64,000 nucleotides of DNA from Triangularia verruculosa. Taxonomy: Eukaryota > Ascomycota > Sordariomycetes > Sordariales > Podosporaceae. The translations under genes were made by a program, and so were the position numbers. Within the stretch, counting starts at the first letter, position 1. Every line of letters begins with the position of its first letter. The notes under the pieces were generated by a model, which saw only the letters and a list, made by a program, of their open reading frames with translations, had not been told where the DNA came from and did no database searches. This document shows, in pieces, positions 12,175-22,381 of this stretch. The DNA lies in contig MU863921.1 in assembly GCA_033296885.1 (NCBI GenBank), forward strand, positions 184,366-248,365. The letters run 5' to 3'.

Positions 12175-13701
12175 AAGAAGTGCCTCGGCCCACCGAGAAG
12201 ATTATCATAAAAAAAAAACACATACCCTCTCGCTACGCTATACTCGATTCACATTATGCGGCGCCATTCATGCAGTGGGAAAAACGAAGAAAGACATGAC
12301 GGCTTTGGCTTGAAGTTGTTTGGAGGAGCTCTAAGCGCGATTTAGATGGTGGGTACGATGTATACTACCAGATATATCCCTGGTAACGAAGTGATGAGCA
12401 CATGGGGTAAAAGAATGAGATATTGTTGTCTAACATGTTCTGCGTAGATGGTGGCGCTCTGGCTATTTCCTGGGTGGTGCTTGGTATATTGTTTCTAGAG
12501 GGAAATCTGGGAGGTAATGACTAACAAGAATCGACCAGGACGGGTAGCGGCAGTGTGCTCATGACGGGGTGTCTCTCTCCACGGGCTGGAATACGAGGGG
12601 AGCGTGTGAGGTTCATGGGCATTGAGAGTTGGGCAGCTCGATTACAGCTCGAGTATCAGATACTCCGTACATGACGAGCCTTGCCTGCAGTTTCACACAG
12701 CTGCACTCCACGCAGCTCGGTAGTTGTTAATCAACGTGGGCCTGGGCCTCAAACACATGTAGCTGCATCGGCATTGTGCCCCACTTTCGAAACTTTTCTC
12801 ATGATGATCTCTCGGGTCTCTTTCCATCGCTCTGCAGGGTGATACGGCATTGGTGAGGTGCCACGGTCTCTCGGAAGGTGGGGACGAAAAGTGCTGGTCT
12901 CGGTGACCCCGCCTGGCTGTCGCTGCTGTCTGTTTTATTGATCTTTAGGAGGTTGTGAGGGGGTCTACCGAGATGGTGTTTTTCACTGCTATAGCTCACG
13001 ATGGTATAAGATCGGTTGGTACGGAGCAAGGTAATGAATAATGAATGTTTCCGGTCTCTTGCTGGCTTGAAACGAGCTCTAATAAATCAGGAATCTCAGC
13101 TCCCTAGCCCTGAACCCAAGCTTTTACCGAGCGACAAGGCATCCCGCATGTTTTAGCGGAGTCCTGCCGGTCAATTGGAATTGGATGACAGTTTTAGCTT
13201 GGCTCGGAGGTGCAATTCTGCAGGGCACCACCACTGATCCAGGGGTGTTTCCCTTTTGAGCTGAGGGAGCATTCTCTCCTTCCTTTCCAGCCAACATCCT
13301 CCTCTCAACAAGGGTTCACCAGAGTTCAACTCGATCGTCTCTGTCCCCCCTCTCTCTCCCCGGAAGCCATTCATTTCACCTAAAGGCCTTCTAGACACAG
13401 GTCAAGCACGACCACCACAGTCATTCACTCGTTCAGCCAGCTCTTACCAGGCGCCACCATTTCGCGCAGCCAAAACCGTCTGCCTGCCGGCTCTCGAACG
13501 TTGCATTTGTTTTCCGTGTCAACGTTTCGTTTCTTCCAACGCTCTCGGCACCAAAACATCCCACGCCCGCGGGCCATACAGACCGTTCGCCCAGCCCACC
13601 TGTCAACACCAAACACGCTCGCTCAGGCCTTCGCCTCTTTTTCTATTTGGTTTCCAGACCTTCTGCGGCCATCACCCACCATCAATTCCTCCGACATCCC
13701 G
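12175..13701. other. Intergenic region, no gene seen
   Basis: 1.5 kb between ubc13 and the low-complexity gene. Short open frames occur on both strands (for example 12799-13029 minus) but lack domains or splice support. The right part, about 13200-13700, is C/T-rich on the plus strand, as in a fungal promoter and 5' leader. The frame used downstream is open from 13501 but has no ATG before 13702. Confidence 0.5.
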
Positions 13702-14508
13702 ATGTCTAGTCGCATGAGCCGGCCGGTAGCGGACCAATCCAATTCGACTGTACTCGCCATCACTCCCACTGGCGCTCGGACGATCCCTACACTGCCATTC
13801 GGTAAACAACTTGCCCACTCGTTCACCTTTAACATATTCAATCTGCTCTGGGCAAGACCCATTTCTGAAGATAAAGACGACATGCCATCAAAGAAAGACG
13901 TCCCCGCCGCCGCGAAGCCTGCGAATGGCACTGCAGGCAAGCGCTTCGAGCTTCCGGCCCTCGACCTGAAGTTTGGCGCGTTGACCGATGGAACGGACAT
14001 CCCCCCGCCCCTCCCTTCGCCGATACAAGAGGAGGCCGTTCCCACGCCGCCAGAAACCCCCAAAGAGGCCGTCAAGACGGATGGCAATGGAACCGCCGCC
14101 GTCGCTACTGTTCCACCCATCGCGACCACAGCGGGTGTAAAGCGCCCGGCCGAGGACAATCCCGCCTCTCCAACACTGTCGGCGCGGCCTGGAAGCATTC
14201 GCCGTCTCTTCAGCCGTGGGCTTCTCAACTCAGCCTACGTGGAGGGTGAGGAAGCAGGCAAGAATACTTCGCGACCCCCTAGCAGAGGCGCCAGCAGTGT
14301 AGCCGATTCTCGAAAGGCGAAGCGGTCGAGCGGCTGGTTTAGCAGGTTCCGAAGCGATAAAACACCACTTTCTCCGCCCGCAACAGACGAGAAGAAGTCG
14401 GTCGGGCCCCCGCCGCCAATGATTCCGGAGCTGACGGAGCTTAAGTCCAAGGACGATGCTAAGGAGGACGACGGCTTCGGAAGCGACTTATTCAAGGATA
14501 TCAAATAA
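13702..14508 (+). CDS. Low-complexity Pro/Ser/Lys-rich protein, function unknown
   Basis: The ATG at 13702 gives 268 residues (start MSSRMSRPVADQ). A second in-frame ATG at 13882 gives 208 residues (MPSKKDVPAAAKPANG) and may be the true start. Sequence between them contains GTAAAC at 13801 and a TTAAC about 30 nt later, so a leader intron is possible. The protein is disordered: a Pro-rich stretch (DIPPPLPSPIQEEAVPTPP), a basic patch (PGSIRRLFSRGLL), a second basic patch (KAKRSSGWFSRFR) and an acidic tail (AKEDDGFGSDLFKDIK). The two basic-aromatic patches could be amphipathic membrane-binding helices, which is inference only. I recognise no domain. Confidence 0.65.
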   Translation: MSSRMSRPVADQSNSTVLAITPTGARTIPTLPFGKQLAHSFTFNIFNLLWARPISEDKDDMPSKKDVPAAAKPANGTAGKRFELPALDLKFGALTDGTDIPPPLPSPIQEEAVPTPPETPKEAVKTDGNGTAAVATVPPIATTAGVKRPAEDNPASPTLSARPGSIRRLFSRGLLNSAYVEGEEAGKNTSRPPSRGASSVADSRKAKRSSGWFSRFRSDKTPLSPPATDEKKSVGPPPPMIPELTELKSKDDAKEDDGFGSDLFKDIK

Positions 14509-15863
14509 ACACATCCACGCAACGAGACACAACACACACACACACAAACCGATGTCTCGGGACAGTACCACTCTGAAAACAAAGAATGGAATTTTTTTTC
14601 CAACAAAATTTTACCGTGGAAGAGGGGGTGAATTTGCGACATGTTGATAGAAGATACCCGGGCTCGTTTCTTGTTACGGGCAGACTGAATTTGCGGCTGA
14701 CGATTTCATTGATGTTTACTACCCCAGATGTCTTTCTGTCATGTTTTTCTTTTTTTCCTGTCATGTCTCATGTATCTGTGTTGCCTCAGTTGGAGGTGTA
14801 CGACTTTGTCTTGTCTTGATGGATCAGTTCACTTTCTTTCTGCTGGTCCATTCCTGGTTCTTTTTCCCTTCATACCGTCTGACGAACATGCTTTCTTTTC
14901 GCTATTGCACCTAGGTTGATAAAATGCGGCAGGTTTCTTTGAGTGGGGAGGGTGATTTGTTTATTTTCGACGATGATACATACATACTTTTGCCCGGGGA
15001 AGGAAGGGATGCGCATTTGTTGTGGTTTGAGCGCAACTTTACGATTTCATGGCTTTTTCTATTCTTCGTTTTATACCATATTTTTTTTTTTTTTTAGCTG
15101 CGAGCATACTTACTTGGGGTCGGAATGAGATTTGTGGATTCTGTGTGGTGCAATCTATTGTCCTCTTGTGTGCTTTTTTTGTGATGAGGTCTTCAACGCT
15201 GTAAGGGAGACTGATTGACAGGAAGGAGGTGAGGGAGGGATGGTGGTGTGTGAGGTCGTATTGCGCTTTGACCTAGAGATGCATGTCATAAGAGGGACGT
15301 GTTAATGGTCACGCCACTTTCCGGCGGTGGTTCCTTCAGGGTTGAAAGCCGGTTGGGATTGTCGGTCAAATTACGGAAGGTTGCGACATATAAAATGGAT
15401 GATTGATATCCTAGTCGATATAGGTTAGGTATGGGAGATTGTAGAATGGCGGCTCATGGTGAGATAGAGCTTGTCTGTGTCAACGGTGCCTTGGAACGAG
15501 GTGTGATTGGCGGAGAGCTATGGAGCTCTGCCCCGTGGGAGCGAGAGCTCAATCAGACGTCATCGGCTCGGTTGAGCGGTTCGGGATTTTTCTGTTGCAA
15601 CGACAAGGTTGAGAGGGGTTTGTAGGTATCTGATTGTCAGATGTAATCACGATATTCAAAGTCTATAATTCTTAACCTCATAGACTTTGACGTCGACAGC
15701 ATTGGGAGCATCGATTTGGGTGCTCAGATATCTCGAGCTCTGTCCCCTGGAAACTCCACCATCCAGCCGGGTTCTCGGCGGGGCTGTTGCCATTGACACT
15801 TCTGATCCTGAGGGTTCACGGTCAATCGCATCTCACCATCACACATCATCATAAGCTCGAAAT
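14509..15863. other. Intergenic region with CA and T tracts
   Basis: 1.35 kb between the unknown gene and etr1. It contains a CA microsatellite near 14531-14547 and T-rich runs, the longest near 15080-15100. Several short open frames show no coding character. No gene is supported. Confidence 0.5.
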
Positions 15864-17144
15864 ATGACGGTCTCTACCCTCCCCAGAACCGCCCTCCGGC
15901 TGCCTTCTCCTCACACAGCCACGAAACTTCTCCGGACTGCAGTGACCACAGCCCCTCGCCTATCCCTCTTCAACCACCAACAACGCCGTCACCTAACCGG
16001 CCCCTACGGCTACCACCAATCCAAAGCACTCACCTTTTCCTCCTTTGGCGAGCCGATTGACGTCTTGTCGCTACACACCCACTCCATCTCCCCCACCCTC
16101 CCCAATGGCTCTGTCCTCGTCCGCACCCTCGCCGCCCCCGTCAACCCGGCAGACGTAAACACCATCCAGGGCACCTACGGCGCCAAACCACCCTTCACCA
16201 CCCTCCTCGGCACCCCCGAGCCATCCGCCGTCCCAGGAAACGAAGCCTGCTTCGAGGTGTTATCCGTCGGCCCTGGGGTAAAAGGTCTCGAAAAGGGCGA
16301 CTGGGCCATCCCCGCCAAGACAGGGTTCGGCACCCTCCGGACTCACGCGCTGGTGGAGGAGGCCGAGGGGAAGCTGATGAAGGTCGACAAGACCGGTTTG
16401 ACCCCGGTACAGGTTGCCACCGTCAGCGTGAACCCCTGTACGGCATATCGGATGCTGAAGGATTACGTCGATCTGGTCGGGCTGAGCATGCAGTGGTACC
16501 GCGAGGGAAAAGACGTTTCGGGCGGGGCGTGGTTCCTCCAGAACGGGGCCAACTCGGGCGTCGGCAGGGCAGCGGTGCAGTTTGGAAAGCTCTGGGGGCT
16601 GAGAAGCATCAATGTTATCCGCGAGCGGGACACGCCCGAAGCCACGCAGAAGCTGAAGGAAGAGCTGACGGAACTGGGGGCGAACGTTGTCCTGACTGAG
16701 CAAGAATTTCTGGACAGAAGTTTCAGAGATCGTCTCGGTGAGCTGACAAAGGGGGGAAAGGAGCCGCTGCTGCTGGGGATGAACTGCGTTGGTGGGAAAT
16801 CGGCGTCTGCGGTGGTGAAAGCGCTGAGTCCAAAGGGCTGCATGGTCACGTATGGCGGCATGTCGAGGCAGAGTTTCCCTTTCCCGACGGGGCCGCAGAT
16901 CTTCAAGAGGTTGCGGTTTGAAGGGTTTTGGCTGAGCGAATGGGGCAAGGAGAATCCCGAGGGAAAGGTGAAGATGATTGAGGATATCTTGAACCTGATG
17001 AGGGAGGGCAAGTTCAAGGAGTCGCCGGTGCAAGAGGTGGAGTGGAACTGGGAGACGGAAGAAAAAGTGTTGAAGGAGGCGGTTCAGGGGACGCTGGGTG
17101 GGTTCAGGAGTGGAAAGGGTGTTTTTGTTTTCGGGGAGACGTAA
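15864..17144 (+). CDS. etr1: Mitochondrial 2-enoyl thioester reductase (Etr1/MECR)
   Basis: Single exon, 426 residues. The first 45 residues are rich in Arg, Thr, Ser and Leu with no acid (LRRT-like, ending QQRRHLTGPYGY), a mitochondrial targeting presequence. The rest is a medium-chain dehydrogenase/reductase fold without the zinc ligands: GroES-like half with NPADVNTIQGTYG, where Tyr105 matches the catalytic Tyr of Candida Etr1, then a Rossmann half with QNGANSGVGRAAVQ for NADPH binding. The enzyme carries out the last step of mitochondrial type II fatty-acid synthesis, reducing trans-2-enoyl-ACP, which supports lipoic acid production and respiration. It converges with vps34, with 126 nt between stop codons. 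Confidence 0.93.
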   Translation: MTVSTLPRTALRLPSPHTATKLLRTAVTTAPRLSLFNHQQRRHLTGPYGYHQSKALTFSSFGEPIDVLSLHTHSISPTLPNGSVLVRTLAAPVNPADVNTIQGTYGAKPPFTTLLGTPEPSAVPGNEACFEVLSVGPGVKGLEKGDWAIPAKTGFGTLRTHALVEEAEGKLMKVDKTGLTPVQVATVSVNPCTAYRMLKDYVDLVGLSMQWYREGKDVSGGAWFLQNGANSGVGRAAVQFGKLWGLRSINVIRERDTPEATQKLKEELTELGANVVLTEQEFLDRSFRDRLGELTKGGKEPLLLGMNCVGGKSASAVVKALSPKGCMVTYGGMSRQSFPFPTGPQIFKRLRFEGFWLSEWGKENPEGKVKMIEDILNLMREGKFKESPVQEVEWNWETEEKVLKEAVQGTLGGFRSGKGVFVFGET

Positions 17145-17270
17145 AGTAGCGTCTGTGATAGCAGCCATGAACAACAAAATCCTAGTAGTCTAAGAGGTCA
17201 ATTCTCACCACAGTATATTGCCGCCCCAAATTCCAAAATCGATCGCTAAAGTAATCACCATCTATCTACT

Positions 17271-20107
17271 CTAAGCCCTAAAATGCTGCACCAGCTCATG
17301 CAGCTTGTCAATCACCACCGGCACCAACGCATTCAGATTATCATCCATGATCCTCTCCAGATGCCTAATCGCATCCTCCTCGCTCAGCTCCAAGTGGAAC
17401 CTCTCCCTGACCTTGAGCACCGCCTTGTCCGGCTCCAGCTTGATGTCAGGAATATTGGCATCCACCATCAAGCTGAAAAGGTTCAAAATCAGATTGCTGT
17501 TCTTCCTCAGCGCGCTATACGCCAAGAAACAGTACTGCTTGAACTGCCGGTAATATTCGGAATTGGACCCGCCCATGCAGTCCACCATCTCCTTGGAGAG
17601 CTTCATAGCCGGCGCGAAAGGCTTTGGGTCACGCCCGAGAATGTACCCAAAGTCGGCGTGAAAGAAGTGCCCGTCTGGAGCGAGGAGCAGGTTGTCAAGG
17701 TGACGATCGCCGACGCCGAGGATGTAAGTGATAACGCAGTACCCGGCACACGACCGGACAAAGGTGTCGAGGCTCTCCTTGCGCATGCCAAAAGGCCCCT
17801 GAGCGTCGGGGTTGTTTTGTTTGAGGTAGGCCTGGGCGGGGTTGGCGCGGAATTTGGACGAGATCCCCTGGAACGTCATCGAGGGCACAAACTGTGACAA
17901 GCCGGCGCTGGTGCTGGTGGCCAGGATTTTGTAAGGAGAGAGCTTGAGGTCGAGGTTCTCTTTTAGAAGAAGGTTGTCCATAAGGGTGATGATCTGGATG
18001 ACGAGCTGGTCCTGGCGAAGGTCGTCGCCCGTTTTAAAAAGGATGGGATATTTCCGACCAGAGGTGGTCTTGAACGCCACCTTTATGGGATGCAAAGACG
18101 ACTTGAAGACAACAGTATCTTCGGGAACTACGCCACAGATTTCTACTGACGGATCCAGGGGTAAGGGGAGTGGCGGGTCGATGGTCACGAGCTCGTTTTT
18201 GGGGTCGGCCAGAAAGTGCTTTACGCGCTCTATCCTCTTTGCGATGGATTCGTTTGCCTCCTTGATCTCCCCTGAGATCTTGGATAGGATGGCAATCCAC
18301 TCGGCCTGCCGCAGCAACGTCTTTCGGGTCTCTTTTCCATCTGGTCGCTTCACCAACTCTGCCATAAAATCGTAGGCGATCTTCTTATAAATCATCTGAG
18401 TTTCCTCGCCCTGATCTTGCGAATTGTCATCACACTCGACCATGAGATACCACCAAAAGTAATTGCCAAGCGTCAAACTGTGGATGGCTCTCGAGATCAG
18501 AAACTGGGCCAGAGACGAGTCATGCGTGACCTCATGGCCAGGCTGTGTCGAGATATGCTCATATTTGAGCGCCTGCACTAGCTGAAGCAAATATAACAAC
18601 AGCTCCTGGTCGTCCGCCTTGCGCAGCCGCTCAACAGAAAAGGCGCGCACAGCCGAGTTGTCAAATGTTGGTCCAAGCAATTCAAGGGCGTCGTCAACAT
18701 CAATATCAGTCCACTTCCCCAGAACCTGAACAGCTTGCTTCGACTCGGCGTGATCTAACCAGTTCACGGATTTGACAAACTTGGTAAGGGCCTTCTTGTT
18801 CCGTGTAAGATGGTAGCGGAATTTCCAGATAAGATCTTTCTCCTCTGGCGAGAGCGTGTGCGTTGGCGAGTATGACATAATCATGTTCAGTTCATCCCGC
18901 ACCTTTGCATTTGGCTTCAAGTCCTTGTCCAGAATCCCGTTACGATGCTGGCTGCGGACTAGTCTGCGATGCTTACTCTCGGCCGGATTGTCTCGAGCAC
19001 CAACCTCGGGGTCATACACCCTAATCAGCCGACTGTCGTAAGCCTCGTCATCGTCGACACTGATACCGGGCCCGAAATGAACCTCCGGTGGAGGCTTGAG
19101 GAGGATATTCGATTGTGAAGAGGAAAGATGCTGAAATGACGAGACTGGCGGCGCCGGATACTCATAGTCGGCGAAAACCACGGGAAAATCAAACCGTGGA
19201 AGTTCCACAATCAGAAAGTACTCGGAGGGTTCTGGTTTCGCTTTCTCATTGCTTTCGCTAGACGCATCGTATCGGGCCGCCTCTGTCTGCCTGATGGCTT
19301 TGGCTTTGCGAGATGTCCTGGCGGTTTGAAGACCGCGCCGCTCGAACCCACGGAAGACAAGCTGGTCCAGCCAGTCGACGCGTGGGATCTCGCCCATTTC
19401 GTGTTTCTTAAATAGCGCCTCCATACGGTCCAGCTCGTCAGCATCCTTATCTTCGGGTGTGCCGTTCTTCGGCCGTGGCCTGGGCACCAACGCAGGAGTT
19501 TTCGTATTATCATTACCGTCGGCCGGAATGTGTCTGTAGACATGGCACTTCTGACGTCCCTTGTGCAGCTGGTTGTCCTTATCGAACAGCGGTAAGGTGG
19601 TGCCGCCAAAGGGAATGCTGTGCCCATAAGGCCCGTCTCCTGTCGGTGATAGATCCCATAGTGTTATCGCAAGGCGAGCATTCTGAGGCAGGACTGAATA
19701 TGTAACAGGCAGTTCGAGCCACTCGCCCCATCTGCGCTCGGCGCGAAATGTTTTGAAGGATGTCTGAACAGGCACTGTCAAGGATTTCGAACCTGCCCAC
19801 ACCTGTACCGTAACGTAGAGATCGGAATATGGACTGGAAAAGAGAGTATCAGCACTGGTTCGACGGAGATGCAATCAAGAGACAAACCTCTGGTTGGATC
19901 CAATGTGCCGAAGGTTGGCGTCATCGAGCAGGGTGGAGAACAAGATGGGTGCTTCTTCGCCTTCGAGATTTATACTACAGCCCCTTTCGTTAACACACAA
20001 GACTCTGGGTCGCAGAGCAGAAACGACAGAAACACCGGCGCAACCCACATACGAATCTTGACTGGGTAATCAAGCGAATCGGAGCTGGCAAACGAGAAAG
20101 GCTCCAT
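17271..20107 (-). CDS. vps34: Class III phosphatidylinositol 3-kinase Vps34
   Basis: Three exons on the minus strand, 20107-20049, 19974-19888 and 19833-17271, with introns of 74 and 54 nt, encode 902 residues. The first joins read VKIRIINLEGEEAP and GSNQSPYSDLYV, as in the N-terminus of the family. I chose donor GTGGGT over the overlapping GTATGT because only it keeps frame with the acceptor after GTTAAC. Order: C2 domain, helical PIK domain near 330-530, catalytic domain with GDDLRQDQLVIQ near 650, DRHLDN near 755 and DFG near 775, and the C-terminal helix ending HELVQHFRA. It makes PI3P on endosomes and autophagic membranes with Vps15 and Vps30 partners. It is divergent from nse4. Confidence 0.95.
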
Positions 20108-20554
20108 CCTGGCGACAGCGATTCTTCTTCTCTTGCATAGATAGAGTCAGCACAAGCAGCTCAGCTTTCGAAGTTGAGGGCTCGAAACCTTGACACAGTT
20201 GATGAAGACGTTGCGCAGCACAAATGGGGAGTGATGCAGCCTGTAGAGGTGATGCTGGAAGGCGCCCCGCGACTGCCAACACCCGCTAAGTCATCCCTGC
20301 CGCCTCAACTTTAGCTCTGGGTTGTTGCCCCACATCACCCGTCGATCAGAACCCCACCTTCTCAGCTGCCTACCGCAGTCAACATTCCTTGGCAAAGGAG
20401 TCGCGTCTCCTATCGCATTAACGCGTCTTTCAACATCACCTACAACTCTGTCTGTGCAATCTTTCAGTTCTGGTGGCTCTTTTGCTTTCAATTGACCGTC
20501 CAAGGTTATCAATCACTTGTTTTTCTATTGATTTAACGCCCGCCCTACCAAACA
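20108..20554. promoter_or_regulatory. Divergent promoter region, vps34 (-) / nse4 (+)
   Basis: 447 nt lie between the two ATGs. An ACGCGT hexamer at 20421-20426 fits the MluI cell-cycle box recognised by MBF-type factors, with a near-match CGCGTC just upstream at about 20402. The last 100 nt before the nse4 ATG are T/C-rich. No gene is seen. Confidence 0.6.
20421..20426. promoter_or_regulatory. MCB-like ACGCGT element upstream of nse4
   Basis: A palindromic ACGCGT lies 129 nt before the nse4 ATG. In yeasts this box is bound by MBF (Mbp1/Swi6 or Res/Cdc10) and drives G1/S transcription. The placement suits an SMC5/6 subunit, but a hexamer can occur by chance. Confidence 0.35.
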
Positions 20555-21921
20555 ATGGAGAGCCGCAATCATCTCGCTGCCCGCGGGAGGAACGGACATG
20601 ATGGTGGTGGAAATAGCTCCCGAAAACGCGCATCCGATGTTGGTGGCGAGCCTCAGACCAGCCGACGGAGAACCAGAGATCCCTCTGTACAAGCGGACCG
20701 CGGTGGTGACGACGAATACGACCCAGCGCAGCCCATGCAGGAACGCCGGCAAATCCAACGGTCTATACGGGAGACCATGAAAGAAGTGCTGGAGAATCAA
20801 GACCGGCTGATGGGGGAAGATGCCCACCCCTTTCTCAACGTGCTCGACAAGCAGGACAACACCATGATTAACGTCAAACAGACCAACGAGGCCGCCATGG
20901 ACTCCAGGGTCCTGGTCACCTTGGCTGACATTGGAGTTAAACGAGCTCAAAAGCTGGGCGAGGGCAATATCGGTGGGCTTGATCTCGACGAGCTCGTATC
21001 CAAGGCCTCTACGTTTATGCGCACCGGGGGGGGTATCGAGGATGATGCGGCTGCTGAACTGTCAAGTACGCAGAGGAGAAGGAGACAGCCTGCCCGTGGA
21101 GCCTTGGGCAGTGACGATGAAGATGCCGGAGACGAGGGTGACATGGCTAACTGGATGCACCTTGGCCGTTATGCCACCATTCCCGCCATTCTTCGACCAA
21201 GCCTGCCGGGATTTCTGCTGGGGCCGCTCTCAATAGAAAAAAAGGCTCGGAAAATCACAAAACGGTCGGCGCCTTTCAAAATCAGCAGTCTTCAGGAGGT
21301 CCGACCCCAAGAACTCAGACCTGAGGATCTGAAGCAAAACAGCAAGAACGACCTCCCCTCCATCTGCAAGAAGATATGGGTCCGATTGTCGGCCCGTGAA
21401 TTAGAAGCCCAAGAGCTGGCTCAAAAGAAAGCGGATCAGCTCGAAGAAGAGCAGGGAAGCGAACTTTCAGAAGACCGGACACGGGAGATAATGGATCAAT
21501 ACGGGCTCAACAACAACGGCATCGTGGATCTGCTGCGCTTCGTTATTAATCCACGTTCCTACGGCCAGACAGTAGAGAACATGTTCTACGTCAGCTTTTT
21601 GATCCGTGAAGGAAGTATTGAGCTCAAGTTTGACCAAAATGGTCTACCAGGTATCAGTACGTAACAGCTCGCACTTCGTTTATGTTCTGTATGGACCGGG
21701 CTAGGCGCTAACACTGACCGATAGCGCCCTTCAAGCCGACGAACAATGCGGCCGAGTCTCAGTCACGGGCCAGAGCACCTATGAGGCACCAAGCTATCAT
21801 GTCAATCGACATGGAGACATGGAGGGCAATCATCGAGACATTTGACATCAAAGAGCCCATAATCCCGCACCGCCAAGAAGATGAACCCGTCGGGCCCGGT
21901 GCGCACGGGTGGTATAACTGA
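20555..21921 (+). CDS. nse4: SMC5/6 complex kleisin Nse4
   Basis: Two exons, 20555-21656 and 21725-21921, with a 68-nt intron (GTACGT...CTGACCGATAG), encode 432 residues. The N-terminal helical region (RSIRETMKEVLENQDRLM) and the AAMDSRVLVTLADIGVKRAQKL stretch resemble the Nse4 Smc5/Nse3-binding part. The C-terminal winged-helix part carries NNNGIVDLLRFVINPRSYGQTVENMFYVSFLIREG followed by the exon-2 end EPVGPGAHGWYN. Nse4 bridges the Smc5 and Smc6 heads and holds Nse1 and Nse3, acting in recombination repair and replication-fork stability. A basic, disordered start (SSRKRASDVGG) looks like a nuclear localisation signal. The intron splits the codon for Thr in GITPFKPT. Confidence 0.92.
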
Positions 21922-22381
21922 GCACAATCGCCAGAGTGTAATTCGAACTTGCGGGCCTACAACCAGCATTGCCGCGTAACTAGTGTTTTTAATTTTAATA
22001 GGAACCTGGCTGTGTGACCGCCTGGATGTGAGTTGCCCCTTGCGGAGTATCACCATGCTGAAGAGATAATTCTTTGTTTGATCGAATGAATGGAAAGCTA
22101 TGGCTTCTATCCGCAAGCATCTGGCGGGCCAAAGTCTTTGTCTATAGCTCGTTCATGTCGCAAAGTCTAGGTGGCAAAAAGCCGAAACACCCCTTTGTTC
22201 AGGTGTCTGTTCATTGTGTAGTATGCCAGCTTCCCATGTTTTGTCCGATGTTGATGGATATGAAGCTCGCCAACGTTCGCTATCGCAAGGACCTCTTGTT
22301 TTGTCTTCTCGGAACGTCTTGGGTAGGTTTCCAACCGCCTGTTTATTTTCCACGTGCGCAACTCGCAAACCCTTTTGGACG
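21922..22381. other. Tandem intergenic spacer
   Basis: 460 nt between nse4 and the coiled-coil membrane gene, both forward. The downstream frame is open from 22214, but that segment has no convincing coding character and no ATG before 22223. A GTAGGT near 22322 could begin a leader intron. No other gene is seen. Confidence 0.5.

Noticed and set aside
20049..20052. Alternative GTATGT donor for vps34 intron 1
   Set aside because: It leaves the wrong phase for the GTTAAC...GTAG acceptor and would give an early stop; the overlapping GTGGGT donor keeps frame and yields VKIRIINLEG.
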